This document shows positions 52,368 through 62,200 of a stretch of 64,000 nucleotides of DNA, piece after piece (the first letter of the stretch is position 1; each line of letters starts with the position of its first letter). Location of the stretch: contig OZ257131.1 of NCBI GenBank assembly GCA_965278985.1, positions 1,240,001-1,304,000 of the forward strand, in the 5' to 3' direction. The position numbers were made by a program, and so were the translations under genes. The DNA comes from CAISIP01 sp965278985 (GTDB lineage Bacteria; Pseudomonadota; Gammaproteobacteria; Burkholderiales; Burkholderiaceae_C). The notes under the pieces are model-generated. The model had not been told where the DNA came from, did no database searches, and saw only the letters and a program-made list of their open reading frames with translations.

Positions 52368-53522
52368 ATGGTCCTGCACGAACTGCTTTCTTACGAAGTG
52401 CTGCGCTTCATCTGGTGGCTGCTGCTGGGGGTGCTGCTGATCGGTTTTGCCATCACCGACGGCTTCGACCTGGGCACCGGCATCCTGCTGCCGATGGTCG
52501 GCCGCACCGACACCGAGCGCCGCGTGGTCATCAACAGCATCGGCCCCGTGTGGGAAGGCAACCAGGTGTGGCTGGTGCTGGGCGGCGGCGCCATCTTCGC
52601 GGCATGGCCGCAGCTGTATGCCGTGAGTTTTTCGGGCTTCTACCTGGCGATGTTCGCCATCCTGGTGCCGCTGATATTGCGGCCCGTGGCCTTCAAGTTT
52701 CGAAGCAAGCGCGAGGAGCCCGCCTGGCGCGCCCGATGGGACGCTGTGCTCTTCATCGCCGGCCTGGTGCCCACGCTGATTTTCGGCGTGGCCATCGGCA
52801 ACGTGCTGCAGGGCGTGCCATTCCGCTTTGCGCCCGACATGCGCATCTACTACGAAGGCAGCTTTTTCGCCCTGCTGAACCCCTTTGCGCTGCTGTGCGG
52901 CCTGGTGTCCGTGGCCATGCTGGTGATGCACGGCGCCGCCTGGCTGCAGCTGAAGACCGAAGGCGCCGTGGCCCAGCGCGCGCGCCGCTTCGGCGGCATC
53001 GCCGCGCTGGTGACCATCGTGTTGTACGCACTGGCCGGTGTGGTGTTGTGGATGTGGATACACGGCTACCGCGTCACCGGCGCGCTGCCGGTGGACGGCC
53101 CCTCCAACCCACTGCGCAAGACCGCCGAGGTGGCGGCCGGCGCCTGGTTCAGCAACTACGCCGCACACCCCTGGCTGTGGGCCGCGCCCCTGCTGGGTTT
53201 CGCCGGCACGCTGCTCGCCTGGCTGGGCCTGCGCGCGAACTGGGAGCGCAGCACCATCCTCTGCAGCGCGGCCGGCATCGCCGGCATCATCCTCAGCGTG
53301 GGCGCCTCGATGTTCCCCTTCATCCTGCCGTCCTCGCTGGACCCGCGCGCCAGCCTGATGGTGTGGGACTCGTCATCGAGCCACCTCACGCTGTTCATCA
53401 TGCTGGTGGTGACCGCCGTCTTCATCCCGATCATCGTGGCCTACACGACCTGGGTGTACCGGGTGTTGTGGGGCAAGGTGGACGAGAAGGCCATTGCCGC
53501 GGGCGAAGGCCATGCGTACTGA
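52368..53522 (+). CDS. cydB: Cytochrome bd ubiquinol oxidase subunit II
   Basis: 384 residues with eight to nine membrane helices. Family signatures: ITDGFDLGTGILLP near the N-terminus, GNQVWLVLGGGAIFAAWP, and SMFPFILPSS with LTLFIMLVVT near the end. It pairs with CydA in the bd oxidase. AAGGAG lies seven bases before ATG. cydX follows after 42 bases. Confidence 0.98.
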   Translation: MVLHELLSYEVLRFIWWLLLGVLLIGFAITDGFDLGTGILLPMVGRTDTERRVVINSIGPVWEGNQVWLVLGGGAIFAAWPQLYAVSFSGFYLAMFAILVPLILRPVAFKFRSKREEPAWRARWDAVLFIAGLVPTLIFGVAIGNVLQGVPFRFAPDMRIYYEGSFFALLNPFALLCGLVSVAMLVMHGAAWLQLKTEGAVAQRARRFGGIAALVTIVLYALAGVVLWMWIHGYRVTGALPVDGPSNPLRKTAEVAAGAWFSNYAAHPWLWAAPLLGFAGTLLAWLGLRANWERSTILCSAAGIAGIILSVGASMFPFILPSSLDPRASLMVWDSSSSHLTLFIMLVVTAVFIPIIVAYTTWVYRVLWGKVDEKAIAAGEGHAY

Positions 53523-53564
53523 CCGCGGCCCGCAGACCATTTGAATTCGAAGGAGCAACGACCT

Positions 53565-53693
53565 ATGTGGTACTTCGCCTGGATATTGGGGCTGCCGCTG
53601 GCAGCGTGTTTCGCGGTGCTGAACGCGATGTGGTTCGAGTTGATGGAGGATGATGCGGTGCGGAAGAGCAAGTTGGAGAAGCCGAGACACTGA
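53565..53693 (+). CDS. cydX: Cytochrome bd small subunit CydX (YbgT)
   Basis: 42 residues, easily missed. It starts MWYFAWILGLPLA, the standard CydX opening, with one membrane helix (about 3-24) and a charged tail ending LEKPRH. CydX stabilises the haems of the CydAB complex. GAAGGAG lies nine bases before ATG. Its position right after cydB is the usual one. The last 20 codons reappear, diverged, at the end of the next gene. Confidence 0.93.
   Translation: MWYFAWILGLPLAACFAVLNAMWFELMEDDAVRKSKLEKPRH
53634..53693 (+). repeat. cydX 3' end, copy 1 of a diverged duplication
   Basis: Encodes FELMEDDAVRKSKLEKPRH. In the first 54 bases I count 47 matches to 54825-54878. The partner is at 54825-54887, with about 1.1 kb between the copies. 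Confidence 0.8.
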
Positions 53694-53759
53694 ATAGGGC
53701 GTCGGGATAATCTGCGACAGCGGCTGCCAGCGGGCCGCTTGCCCAGCACAACATCGACC

Positions 53760-54887
53760 ATGCCCTCCCTGCCCATCCTCTGGTCCTACGCCATCGGCTG
53801 GACCAGCGTCCATCTCGTCGTGCCCGCACTCGCGCTGCTGCACGTCGGCACTGGCCTGGGTGAGCCGCGTGAGATCGCCGAAGCGCTGCTGATCACCTGC
53901 ATCCAGCTGTTCCTGATCGCCGGCGTGATGCGCCCGCTGGAGGGCCTGTGGCCGGCCGAGCGCTGGGAGCACCGGCAACTGACCCGCGTGGACCGCCTCT
54001 ACACCTTGCTGATGTTGCTGGGCCTGTTCCCCCTGTTCAGCTACCTGGTGCTGAGCCCGTTCGCGCACTTGCTGGGCGGCGGACCCGCGGCGCCCGAGCC
54101 AGGTGGGCTGCGTGCGTGGTTCCCGTGGTTCGCGGACCATCCGGTTGCGATGTTCTGCGTCTACTACGTCGTCTATGACCTCGCCTATTACTGGATGCAC
54201 CGCGCGCAGCATGCCGTCCCTTGGTGGTGGGCGCTGCACAGCATGCACCACAGCCAGCGGCAGATGAGTTGCTGGAGCAATGACCGCGGCAGCTACCTGG
54301 ACGGCGTGCTGCAGTCTTTCATCCTGGCCGGCGTGGGCCTGGTGATGGGCGTGGAGCCGTCCGAGTTCGCACTGCTGGTGCTGCTGAGCGAACTGGTCCA
54401 GAACCTGTCGCATGCCAATCTGCGGCTGAAGCTGGGAGCGGCAGGGCGTTTCGGTGCACGCGTTTTGGTCGGCCCGCGCTTTCACCGCCTGCACCACATG
54501 CTGCGCGACCCCGAACAGCCCAGCCTGCACAACTGCAATTTCGGCCAGGTGCTGTCCGTGTGGGACAACCTGTTCGGCACGGCGCTGTATGGCGCGGCCA
54601 TCCGGCCGACCGGCGTCAGCGACCCGGTCGTGGATGCCGACAACACGCGCGGCTTGGTGAGCATGCAGTGGCATGTGCTGCGACGCTTCTGGGGCGCGTT
54701 CCGCAGGTCTTCGGGTTGGCGGCTGGGTGACGTGTCCTTCGGTGGCCCGGGTTACGCACCGGTGCGCGATGACGATGCGCCACATCAGCAGATACAGCCG
54801 CAGGCCGGACCGCGCGCCAGTTCATTCGAGTGGATCGAGGATGAGGCGGTGCGCAAGAGCAGGCTGGAGAAGCCGAGGGGAGGGTGA
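53760..54887 (+). CDS. Sterol desaturase / fatty-acid hydroxylase family membrane protein
   Basis: 375 residues from ATG 53760; the frame extends to a TTG at 53739. About five membrane helices, and the eight-histidine di-iron signature of the family: HRAQH, HSMHH and HRLHH with later HNCNFG. Members hydroxylate or desaturate lipids. Substrate is unknown. The gene follows cydX by 66 bases with a GATAAT-like box (around 53706-53712) between. The last 20 residues, FEWIEDEAVRKSRLEKPRGG, are near-identical to the CydX C-terminus, which is not normal for this family. Confidence 0.9.
   Translation: MPSLPILWSYAIGWTSVHLVVPALALLHVGTGLGEPREIAEALLITCIQLFLIAGVMRPLEGLWPAERWEHRQLTRVDRLYTLLMLLGLFPLFSYLVLSPFAHLLGGGPAAPEPGGLRAWFPWFADHPVAMFCVYYVVYDLAYYWMHRAQHAVPWWWALHSMHHSQRQMSCWSNDRGSYLDGVLQSFILAGVGLVMGVEPSEFALLVLLSELVQNLSHANLRLKLGAAGRFGARVLVGPRFHRLHHMLRDPEQPSLHNCNFGQVLSVWDNLFGTALYGAAIRPTGVSDPVVDADNTRGLVSMQWHVLRRFWGAFRRSSGWRLGDVSFGGPGYAPVRDDDAPHQQIQPQAGPRASSFEWIEDEAVRKSRLEKPRGG
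54825..54887 (+). repeat. cydX 3' end, copy 2, forming the last codons of the desaturase gene
   Basis: In frame with the sterol-desaturase-like gene, encoding FEWIEDEAVRKSRLEKPRGG. Seven mismatches to the cydX copy over the first 54 bases, two of them silent. Confidence 0.8.
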
Positions 54888-55352
54888 GATCGGCTGCTGT
54901 GGGCCGGAGGGACTTGCAGCACGGTCCAAGATGGGATCCGCACCTTGTTTGGCACTGCGGGTCGCGTGCCGAGGAATGCAGGGAACCGCCCGTCCGCCAG
55001 GATTTGCTTGAGAAGGAAGCGGTCCAGCCCCGTGTGAAGTATTCTTCTGCTGACAGCGCGGTGATGCCGAGATCTCCCGATTTCCTCTGGCCAGCTCCGG
55101 GCCCAGCTGTCCCTCGTAAATGTGCCGCATGGCCTTCGCGTTTCCGCGCGGTTGGAAGGCCGCAGCCACGACTTCGGCTTGTAGAAAACTTCGGCTTACC
55201 GGGCCGACAGCGGTGCCATCGGGTGAGCACAGGGCGCGCACCCACGCTCAGGAAGTTGTCCAAGGCTGCTTTGCGCATTGCAGTGGGATCTTCAAACAGG
55301 CGCCGGAGTGTCAACATGGCCATCGCGGCGGCGCATCGGAATAGGAGGCGGA
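54888..55352. other. Gene-poor stretch, possibly a decayed minus-strand gene
   Basis: No convincing intact gene. On the minus strand a possible start at 55323 reads MAMLTLRRLFEDPTAMRKAA and then loses protein-like character. A second minus frame (to about 54822) carries RGNAKAMRHIYEGQLGPELA. The two pieces could be one gene broken by a frameshift around 55240. No family recognised. Confidence 0.4.
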
Positions 55353-55853
55353 TCAGACCGCCGGCGTCACATAACCCATCCAGAGCGCGCGCAGCCCAAG
55401 AAAACAGAGTGCGGTGATTGCCAACATGAGCACTCGGCTCAGGTTGCCAACAGACAACGCAAGCACCAGCGATACCAGCATCACCGGAACCAGAATCGCG
55501 CCAGCACTGACACGCGCCCATGCGGAATGGGCGCTCAAGCCTTGCCCGGTGAACCAACACAGGATGGCGAGCACCAGTCCGGCGAGCGACACGACCGCCA
55601 GCACGTTGAAGACGAACTGGACTGCGGCGCTCACCAAGCTGCCGATGGCACCGATGGCCGTGGTCATCCATTGGAGGATCAGCAACACGGCGTCGGGATG
55701 GCTGCCGAAGCTGGTGGCTGACCCCGCGCCTGCAGTGAACGTCGCCACCTGGTAGAACGCGTAGAACGCCAAAAACGCTACCGACGGGATACCGACAAGC
55801 GCGCTCGCCATCGTGAAAAAATTCGAGAGCAAAGGGATCGTGATGGAAATCAT
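55353..55853 (-). CDS. Hypothetical membrane protein
   Basis: 166 residues with four or five hydrophobic segments: FTMASALVGIPSVAFLAFYA, a long pair around residues 55-100 (LLILQWMTTAIGAIG and FNVLAVVSLAGLVLA), one at about 112-135, and one near the end (MLAITALCFLGLRAL). The first ATG has no clear ribosome site; Met 15 is another possible start. Composition is less GC-biased than the neighbours. It resembles small multi-span proteins on mobile elements only in general shape. I do not recognise a family. Confidence 0.55.
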   Translation of the reverse strand: MISITIPLLSNFFTMASALVGIPSVAFLAFYAFYQVATFTAGAGSATSFGSHPDAVLLILQWMTTAIGAIGSLVSAAVQFVFNVLAVVSLAGLVLAILCWFTGQGLSAHSAWARVSAGAILVPVMLVSLVLALSVGNLSRVLMLAITALCFLGLRALWMGYVTPAV

Positions 55854-56212
55854 GGGGGCTTCGTCGGTGGCTATCCGCGTGGGTCAAATTCCGTGGTTGC
55901 GCGCGGCGCAGGTATCAGTCGCGTGTCAGACCACAAACGCGCGTATCGCCTGCTGTGTTCGCGATTCGGCATTGACGGGAATCCGTGAGCATCGCGCCCG
56001 TTTGTCGCCGGGGCGCTTCATGTCGGTGCCGTCTTTGTATCGATTGTTTCGACTGTCCATGGTGCAAAGCCACCACGATGTTTCGTGGTTGCAGTCGCAT
56101 GTGAGCGCGGACAAGACCGCGTGGGGCTGCTGGGGCTCATAGCGCGTGATTGACGGGGCTCTGCGAGCAAGGGCGGGGCGGTGTCGCGCAGCCAGGGACC
56201 AGGTCCCTCCGG
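55854..56212. other. Non-coding or unrecognised stretch before the cyclic glucan synthase stop
   Basis: Short open frames exist on both strands but none looks like a conserved protein or has a good start. A near-perfect palindrome GGGACC-A-GGTCCC is at 56195-56207, just past the stop of the minus-strand synthase gene, where it may act as a 3' end signal, though there is no T-tract. Confidence 0.4.
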
Positions 56213-59200
56213 TCAGGAAGCCTTCGAAAGCTCGCCCGCCTCCCGATGCCGTGGGACCCGCACCACCAGCGCATGCGCTCCCCCATCCAGTGCGACCCGT
56301 ACCGATGCACCGGTTGCCACGAGGAGTCTCCCATCCAGTTCCGCCGCCATGGCGTCGATGCCCTCTGCACCACGCTCCACGCGGATGCTGCAGCGCGTGC
56401 CCTCCACATCCACTTCCATCGCATACCCCGGCCACGTGGACGGCAGCCGAGGTGAGAACACCAGCCAGCCGGCCTCTCGGCGCAGGCCCAGGATGCCTTC
56501 CACGCCGGCGCGGTACATCCACGCGGCGGAGCCGGTGTACCAGCTCCAGCCGGCGCGGCCGGTGTGTGGTGCCACCGCATACACGTCCGCCGCCACCACG
56601 TAGGGTTCGCCACGGTAGCGCGCGGCCGCCTCGGGCGTGGCGCTATGGTGGATGGGGTTGACCAGGCCGAACAGCGCCGCAGCGCGGTCTGCGTCGCCTT
56701 GCTGCGCGAAGGCCAGGATGGCCCACATGGCGGCGTGGCTGTACTGGCCGCCGTTCTCGCGCACGCCGGGCGGGTAGCCCTGGATGTAGCCGGGGTCGCG
56801 CGCGCCTTTGTCGAAGGGCGGGGTGAGCAGCAGCACCAGCTGGTCCGCGGGCTGCACCAGGTGCTCGGCCAGCGCGTCCATGGCCTGCGCCGCGCGCTGC
56901 GGCTCGGCCGCGCCGGAAAGCACGGACCAGGCCTGCGCGATGGCGTCGATGCGGCATTCGGTGTTGCCATCGGCGCCCAGCCAGCTGCCGTCGTCGAAGG
57001 TGGCGCGTCGGTACCACGCGCCGTCCCAGGCCTCGCGCTCGATGGCGGCGCGCACGGACTCGGCATGCGCGCGCCAGCGGGCCGCGCGCGCATCGTCGCG
57101 GCCGTCGGCCAGGGGGGCGAAGGTGGCGATCGTGCGCAGCAGCAGCCAGCCCAGCCACACGCTCTCACCCCGGCCCTCGGCGCCCACGCGGTTCATGCCG
57201 TCGTTCCAGTCGCCGGTGCCCATCAGCGGCATGCCCAGCGCGCCGGTCAGCGCCATGCACTGGTCCAGGCCGCGTGCGCAGTGTTCGAACAGCGTGGCGG
57301 ACTGGCCGGCCGGCATGGGCTGGAAGAAGGCGTCGTGCTCGCCGGCCTGCAGCGCGGGGCCGTCCAGGAAGTCCAGCGGCTCGTCGAGCACCGCCGCGTC
57401 GCCGGACATCGTGATGTAGTGGGCCGCGGCGTACGCCAGCCACACGCGGTCGTCCGAGATGCGGGTGCGCACGCCCTGGCCCGAATGCGGCAGCCACCAG
57501 TGCTGCACGTCGCCCTCCACGAACTGCCGGCCCGCCGCGCGCAGCAGCTGCGCGCGCGCCGTGGCCGGCTGCGTGAAGCCCAGCGCCATGCTGTCCTGCA
57601 GCTGGTCGCGAAAGCCGTAGGCACCGCTGGCCTGGTAGAACGCGGCACGCGCCCACAGGCGGCAGGCGATCACCTGGTAAAGCAGCCAGCCATTGAGCAG
57701 GATGTCCATCGCGCGGTCGGGCGTGCGCACCTGCACGGCCCCGAGCGTATGGCGCCAATGGGCCTGCACCTCGGCCAGCACGGCGTCGAGGTCGGCCGCG
57801 CGGTAACGGGCGACAAGGTTCTGCGCGTCCTGCTCCGATGCGCCCTGACCCAGCAGGGCCACGACCTCGATGGAGGCGCCCGGCGCCAGCTCCACCACGC
57901 ATTGCAGCGCGGCGCAGGGGTCCAGCCCGCCGCCGGTGGCGCCGGACAGCGCCGTGCGCGCCAGCAGGGCGGCGGGTGCGGCCAGGCTGCCGTTGCGGCC
58001 CAGGAACTCCGTGCGGTCGGCCGTCCACGCGGTCTGTGCGCCGCGCAGGTCGGCAAAGGCCACGCGCCCGGGGAACGCCAGGCCCCAGGGCTTGTGCGCC
58101 AGCAGCGCGCCACTAGTGGCGTCGCGGGTGGTCACGATGAAGGGCGCCGAGGCGCCGCGCGAGGTGCCCAGCACCCATTCCGCATACGCCGTCACCGACA
58201 GGCGGCGCGGCACGTCGGAGCGGTTGTGCAGCCGCAGTCGCGAGATCTTCACGGGGTCGGCCAGCGGCACGTACTGCAGCAGCTCCAGCGCGATGCCGTG
58301 TGCCGTGTGGGCGAAGCGGCTGTAGCCGTGGCCGTGGCGCGCCTCGTAGCGGCCGGCGTCACGCAGGGGTTGCGCGGTGGGGGTCCAGACGGCGCCGGTG
58401 ACCTCGTCGCGCACATAGAAGGCCTCGCCGGGCGGGTCGCTCACGGGGTCGTTGGACCAGGGCGTGAGCTGGTTGTCGCGGCTGTTGGCGCACCAGGTGG
58501 CGCCGCTGCCCTCGGTGGACGCGTGAAAACCGAACTGCGGGTTGGCGATGACGTTGATCCACGGCGCGGGCGTCGCCTGGCCGGCCTGCAGCCGCACCAC
58601 GTATTCGCGGCCGGCATCGGCAAAGCCGCCCAGGCCGTTGAAGAACTCGAGTGCTTCGCCGTCGCGTGCTGCGGGCAAAACGGGCGTGCTGCGCAGCATG
58701 GCAGGCAGCACCGGCGCTGGGGCCGATGGTGGCGATACTGCCGATGGCGGTGCGGATGGGTGGGGTGCCGGCAGCCGCGCCAAGTGGTCGGCGATGGTGC
58801 CGCGGCGCGCCACCAGCTCCACACGGGCGGCTGCCTGCAGCAGGGCGCGGCCTTGCGGGCCCACCAGGTCGGCGCGCAGGGTGTGGACGGCGCCTTTCAC
58901 CACATCGGCGCCCATGCGCGGCCGGGCCTGGCTGCTGCGCACGGCGGTCTCGATGGCGATCTGCAGGTCCTGCACGTAGGAGGCTGCGCGCTCGTTCACG
59001 ATCACCAGGTCCACGGCGATCTGCTTCAGGCCCCAGTACTCGTGCGCGCGCAGGGCCTGGCGCACCTGGGCCAGGTCTTCGATGTCGTCGATGCGCAGCA
59101 GCACGATGGGCAGGTCGCCCGAGATGGACATCGGCCACATGCCCGACTGCGCGCCGGCGCCGCGCACCAGCGTCTCGGCCGGTGCGCGCAGGCGCCGGTC

Positions 59201-62200
59201 GGTGTAGAGCAGGGCGGCTGCCAGGCGCTGGAAGTCGGCCGCCTCCTCGGCATCCACACCCAGGTGTCGCAACTGCACCTGCGCCTGCGTCCAGGCCAGC
59301 GTGGCGGCGCGCTCGAAGGCGCTGCGGTCGTGGTGCTTGTCGATCAGGTGCAGGAGCTCGGCGCGCGACGGCGCCACCACCGTCCAGAAGGCCACGCGCG
59401 CCAAGCCGCCGGGCGGGATGGCCACGCGGTGGCGCAGCGCGAACACGGCGTCGAGCACCGTGCCCACGGTGCCGGAGAGTGGTTGGCCGTCCATGATGGC
59501 AGCAGCCGTGGCGGTGTCATGGCTGCGGCCCAGGAAACGCGCGCGGTCGGACTCGTACTGCGGCGCCGCCGTGGTGTCGCCCTCCACGACCGCGAAGTGC
59601 GCGGCCCACACGGGCGCCTCGTCGTGCGAGCGTGGGCGCCGCGTGGCCACCAGCGCGCCGAATTCGGGCAGGTACTCGGTCTGCACGAAGAGCTTGGAGA
59701 ACGCGGGGTGGGCGTCGTCGGCGGCGGGCAGCGACAGCACCACCTCGGCATAGGACGTGATGTCGATCTCCCGCAAGCGCCGGCCGCCGTTGGCCAGCGA
59801 CACGCGGCGCACCTCGGCATCGCTCTCGCCCGAGACCAGCACGGTCAGCGTGCTGGCCAGGCGGCCCTGGTGGTGCGTGAAGCTGGCCTGGTCCTCGCCG
59901 AACACCACCTCGTGGTCGCGCGGCGCGTCCGCGGCCGGTACCAGGGGCTGCGCGCACGGGGACCAGGCCTCACCGCCGGCCACGTCGCGCAGGTAGAAGA
60001 ACGCGCCCCAGGGGTCGCGCGTGGCGTCTTCGCGCCAGCGCGTGATGGCCACGCCGCGCCAGCGGCTGTAGCCGCCGCCGGAGGCCGTCAGCATCACGCT
60101 GTAGCTGCCGTTGGAGAGCAGGTGCGTGACGGGCGGGCGGCCCGGCTCCAGGCCCGGCAGGCGGCGCACGGTGGGCGTGGGGGTGCCGGCCTCGTCGCGC
60201 GTGGCATGCACCTCTTCGGCGCGCGGGTGGCCCATGGCCACGTTGCGCGGCATGCGCTCCTGCAGCAGCAGCTCGCTGGACTGCACCATGGGCTCGCGGT
60301 GGAAGCGCGCGCGCATGCGCCCGCCCTGCAGCACGTTGGCGATGGCCACGATGGCCATGCCCTGGTGGTGGGCCATGAAGCTGTGCACGATGGCCACGCG
60401 CGCGCCTTCGGGCACCCGCGCGGGCGTGAAGTCCAGCGCCTCGTAAAAGCCGTGGCGGCCCAGCGCGCCCATGCCGGCCAGGCGTGTGAAGTTGCGGCAG
60501 GCGGCCTGCGGGTCGACCATGGCGGCCAGCGCGGTGGCGTAGGGCGCGACCACCTGGTTGTCGGACAGGCCGCGCTTGAGGCCCAGGCCGGGCACGCCGA
60601 AGTTGGAGTACTGGTAGGTGAACTCCAGGTCGCGCGCGTTGTAGGCCGACTCGCTGATGCCCCAGGGCATGTGCAGCGCCTCGCCGTAGGCCCGCTGGCG
60701 CTGCACGATGAGCCGGTTGGTCTGCTCCAGCAGGCTGCCCACTGGCGCGCGCATCACCAGCGATGGCATGAGGTACTCGAACATCGAGCCCGACCACGAG
60801 ATCAGCGCCGATCCGTTGAACAGCGGCGTGGCCGTGCGCCCCAGGCGGAACCAGTGGCGCGTGGGCGCGTCGCCCTTGGCGATGGCCCACAGGCTGGCCA
60901 GGCGGGCCTCGGAGGCCAGCAGGTCATAACAGTTGCTGTCCAGCTGCTGTTCGGCCAGCGCGTAGCCGATGGACAGCAGCTTGCGCTCGGGGTCGATCAG
61001 GAACGCGAAGTCCATGTCCATGGCCATTGCGCGCGACTGGGTGGCCAGCACCTGCAGGCGCTGCGCCAGGGGCGCCGCGGCCTGCCGGTGGTCCTGCAGG
61101 TGCGCGGTGGCCAGGCGGCCCAGTGCCTGTGCCCAGAACAGCAGGTCGGCCATGCTGTCGTCGCTCTGCAGGCCCTGGCCCCGTGCGGAAGCGGCCAGCT
61201 TGTCCGCGAGCCGCACCACCGCAGGCGCCAGTGCGTTCAGCTCCACGGGGCTTTGCAGCTGCAGGCTGATGTCGTTCAGCACCGCCACGGCGCGCGGCGC
61301 AGCGGCGCCGTCGGCCTGCCGTGCCAGGCGCAGCGCATCGTGGAAGCCGGCGCGTGGGTCGGCCAGCGTGGCGTCGGCCTGCCATTCGTCGCAGGCGTTG
61401 GCCAAAGCTATCAGGTGGCCCGCGAGGTTGCCGCTGTCCACCGAGGACACATAACGCGGGTCCAGTGCGCGCAGGTCCGCCGTCCCGTACCAGTTGAAGA
61501 AATGGCCCTTGAAACGTGGCAGCTGCTGCAGCGTGGCGAAAGTCGCCTCCAGCCGCTCCACGGTCTGCGCCAGGCCGGCCCAGCCGAAGTCGCGCGCGGC
61601 GGCCGTCGCCAGCAGGTACAGGCCGATGTTGGTGGGCGAGGTGCGGCGCGCCAGCACGGGCTTGGGGTCTTCCTGGAAGTTGTCGGGCGGCAGCATGTGG
61701 TCGTCCGGCGTGACGAAGGTCTCAAAGAAGCGCCAGGTGCGCCGCGCCACCAGCCGCAGTGCCAATGCGTCGAGCGCGGACAGGGCACGTTCGCGCCCCG
61801 GCGCCGGCGGGCGGCTGGCCCAGAACGCGAGCGCAGGCGCGGCCGCCCACAGCAGCGCGAAGGGCAGCACCCAGGGCGTGGAGGCCGGCACCATCACCAG
61901 TGCCACGCCGCAGGCGGCCAGGCCCAGGGCCGTGCCGCCGGCCATCTGCTGATAGAAGCCCCAGGCGCCCAGGCGGGGCTTGCGGCCCGCCTGCGCGGCG
62001 GTGGTCCATTCGAGCATGCGGCGACGCGTGACCAGGGTGCGTGCGAGGGTGCGCACGATGGCGTCGCCCATGCGCCAGGCCTGGTCGGGCAGGAACGCCA
62101 CCGCGATGCCCACCTGCAGGGCAGCCAGCCGCAGGTCGCCCGCCAACGTCTGCAGATGGCTGCGCAGCAGCACGCCGGAGCGGATGGGCCAGATGCCGAG

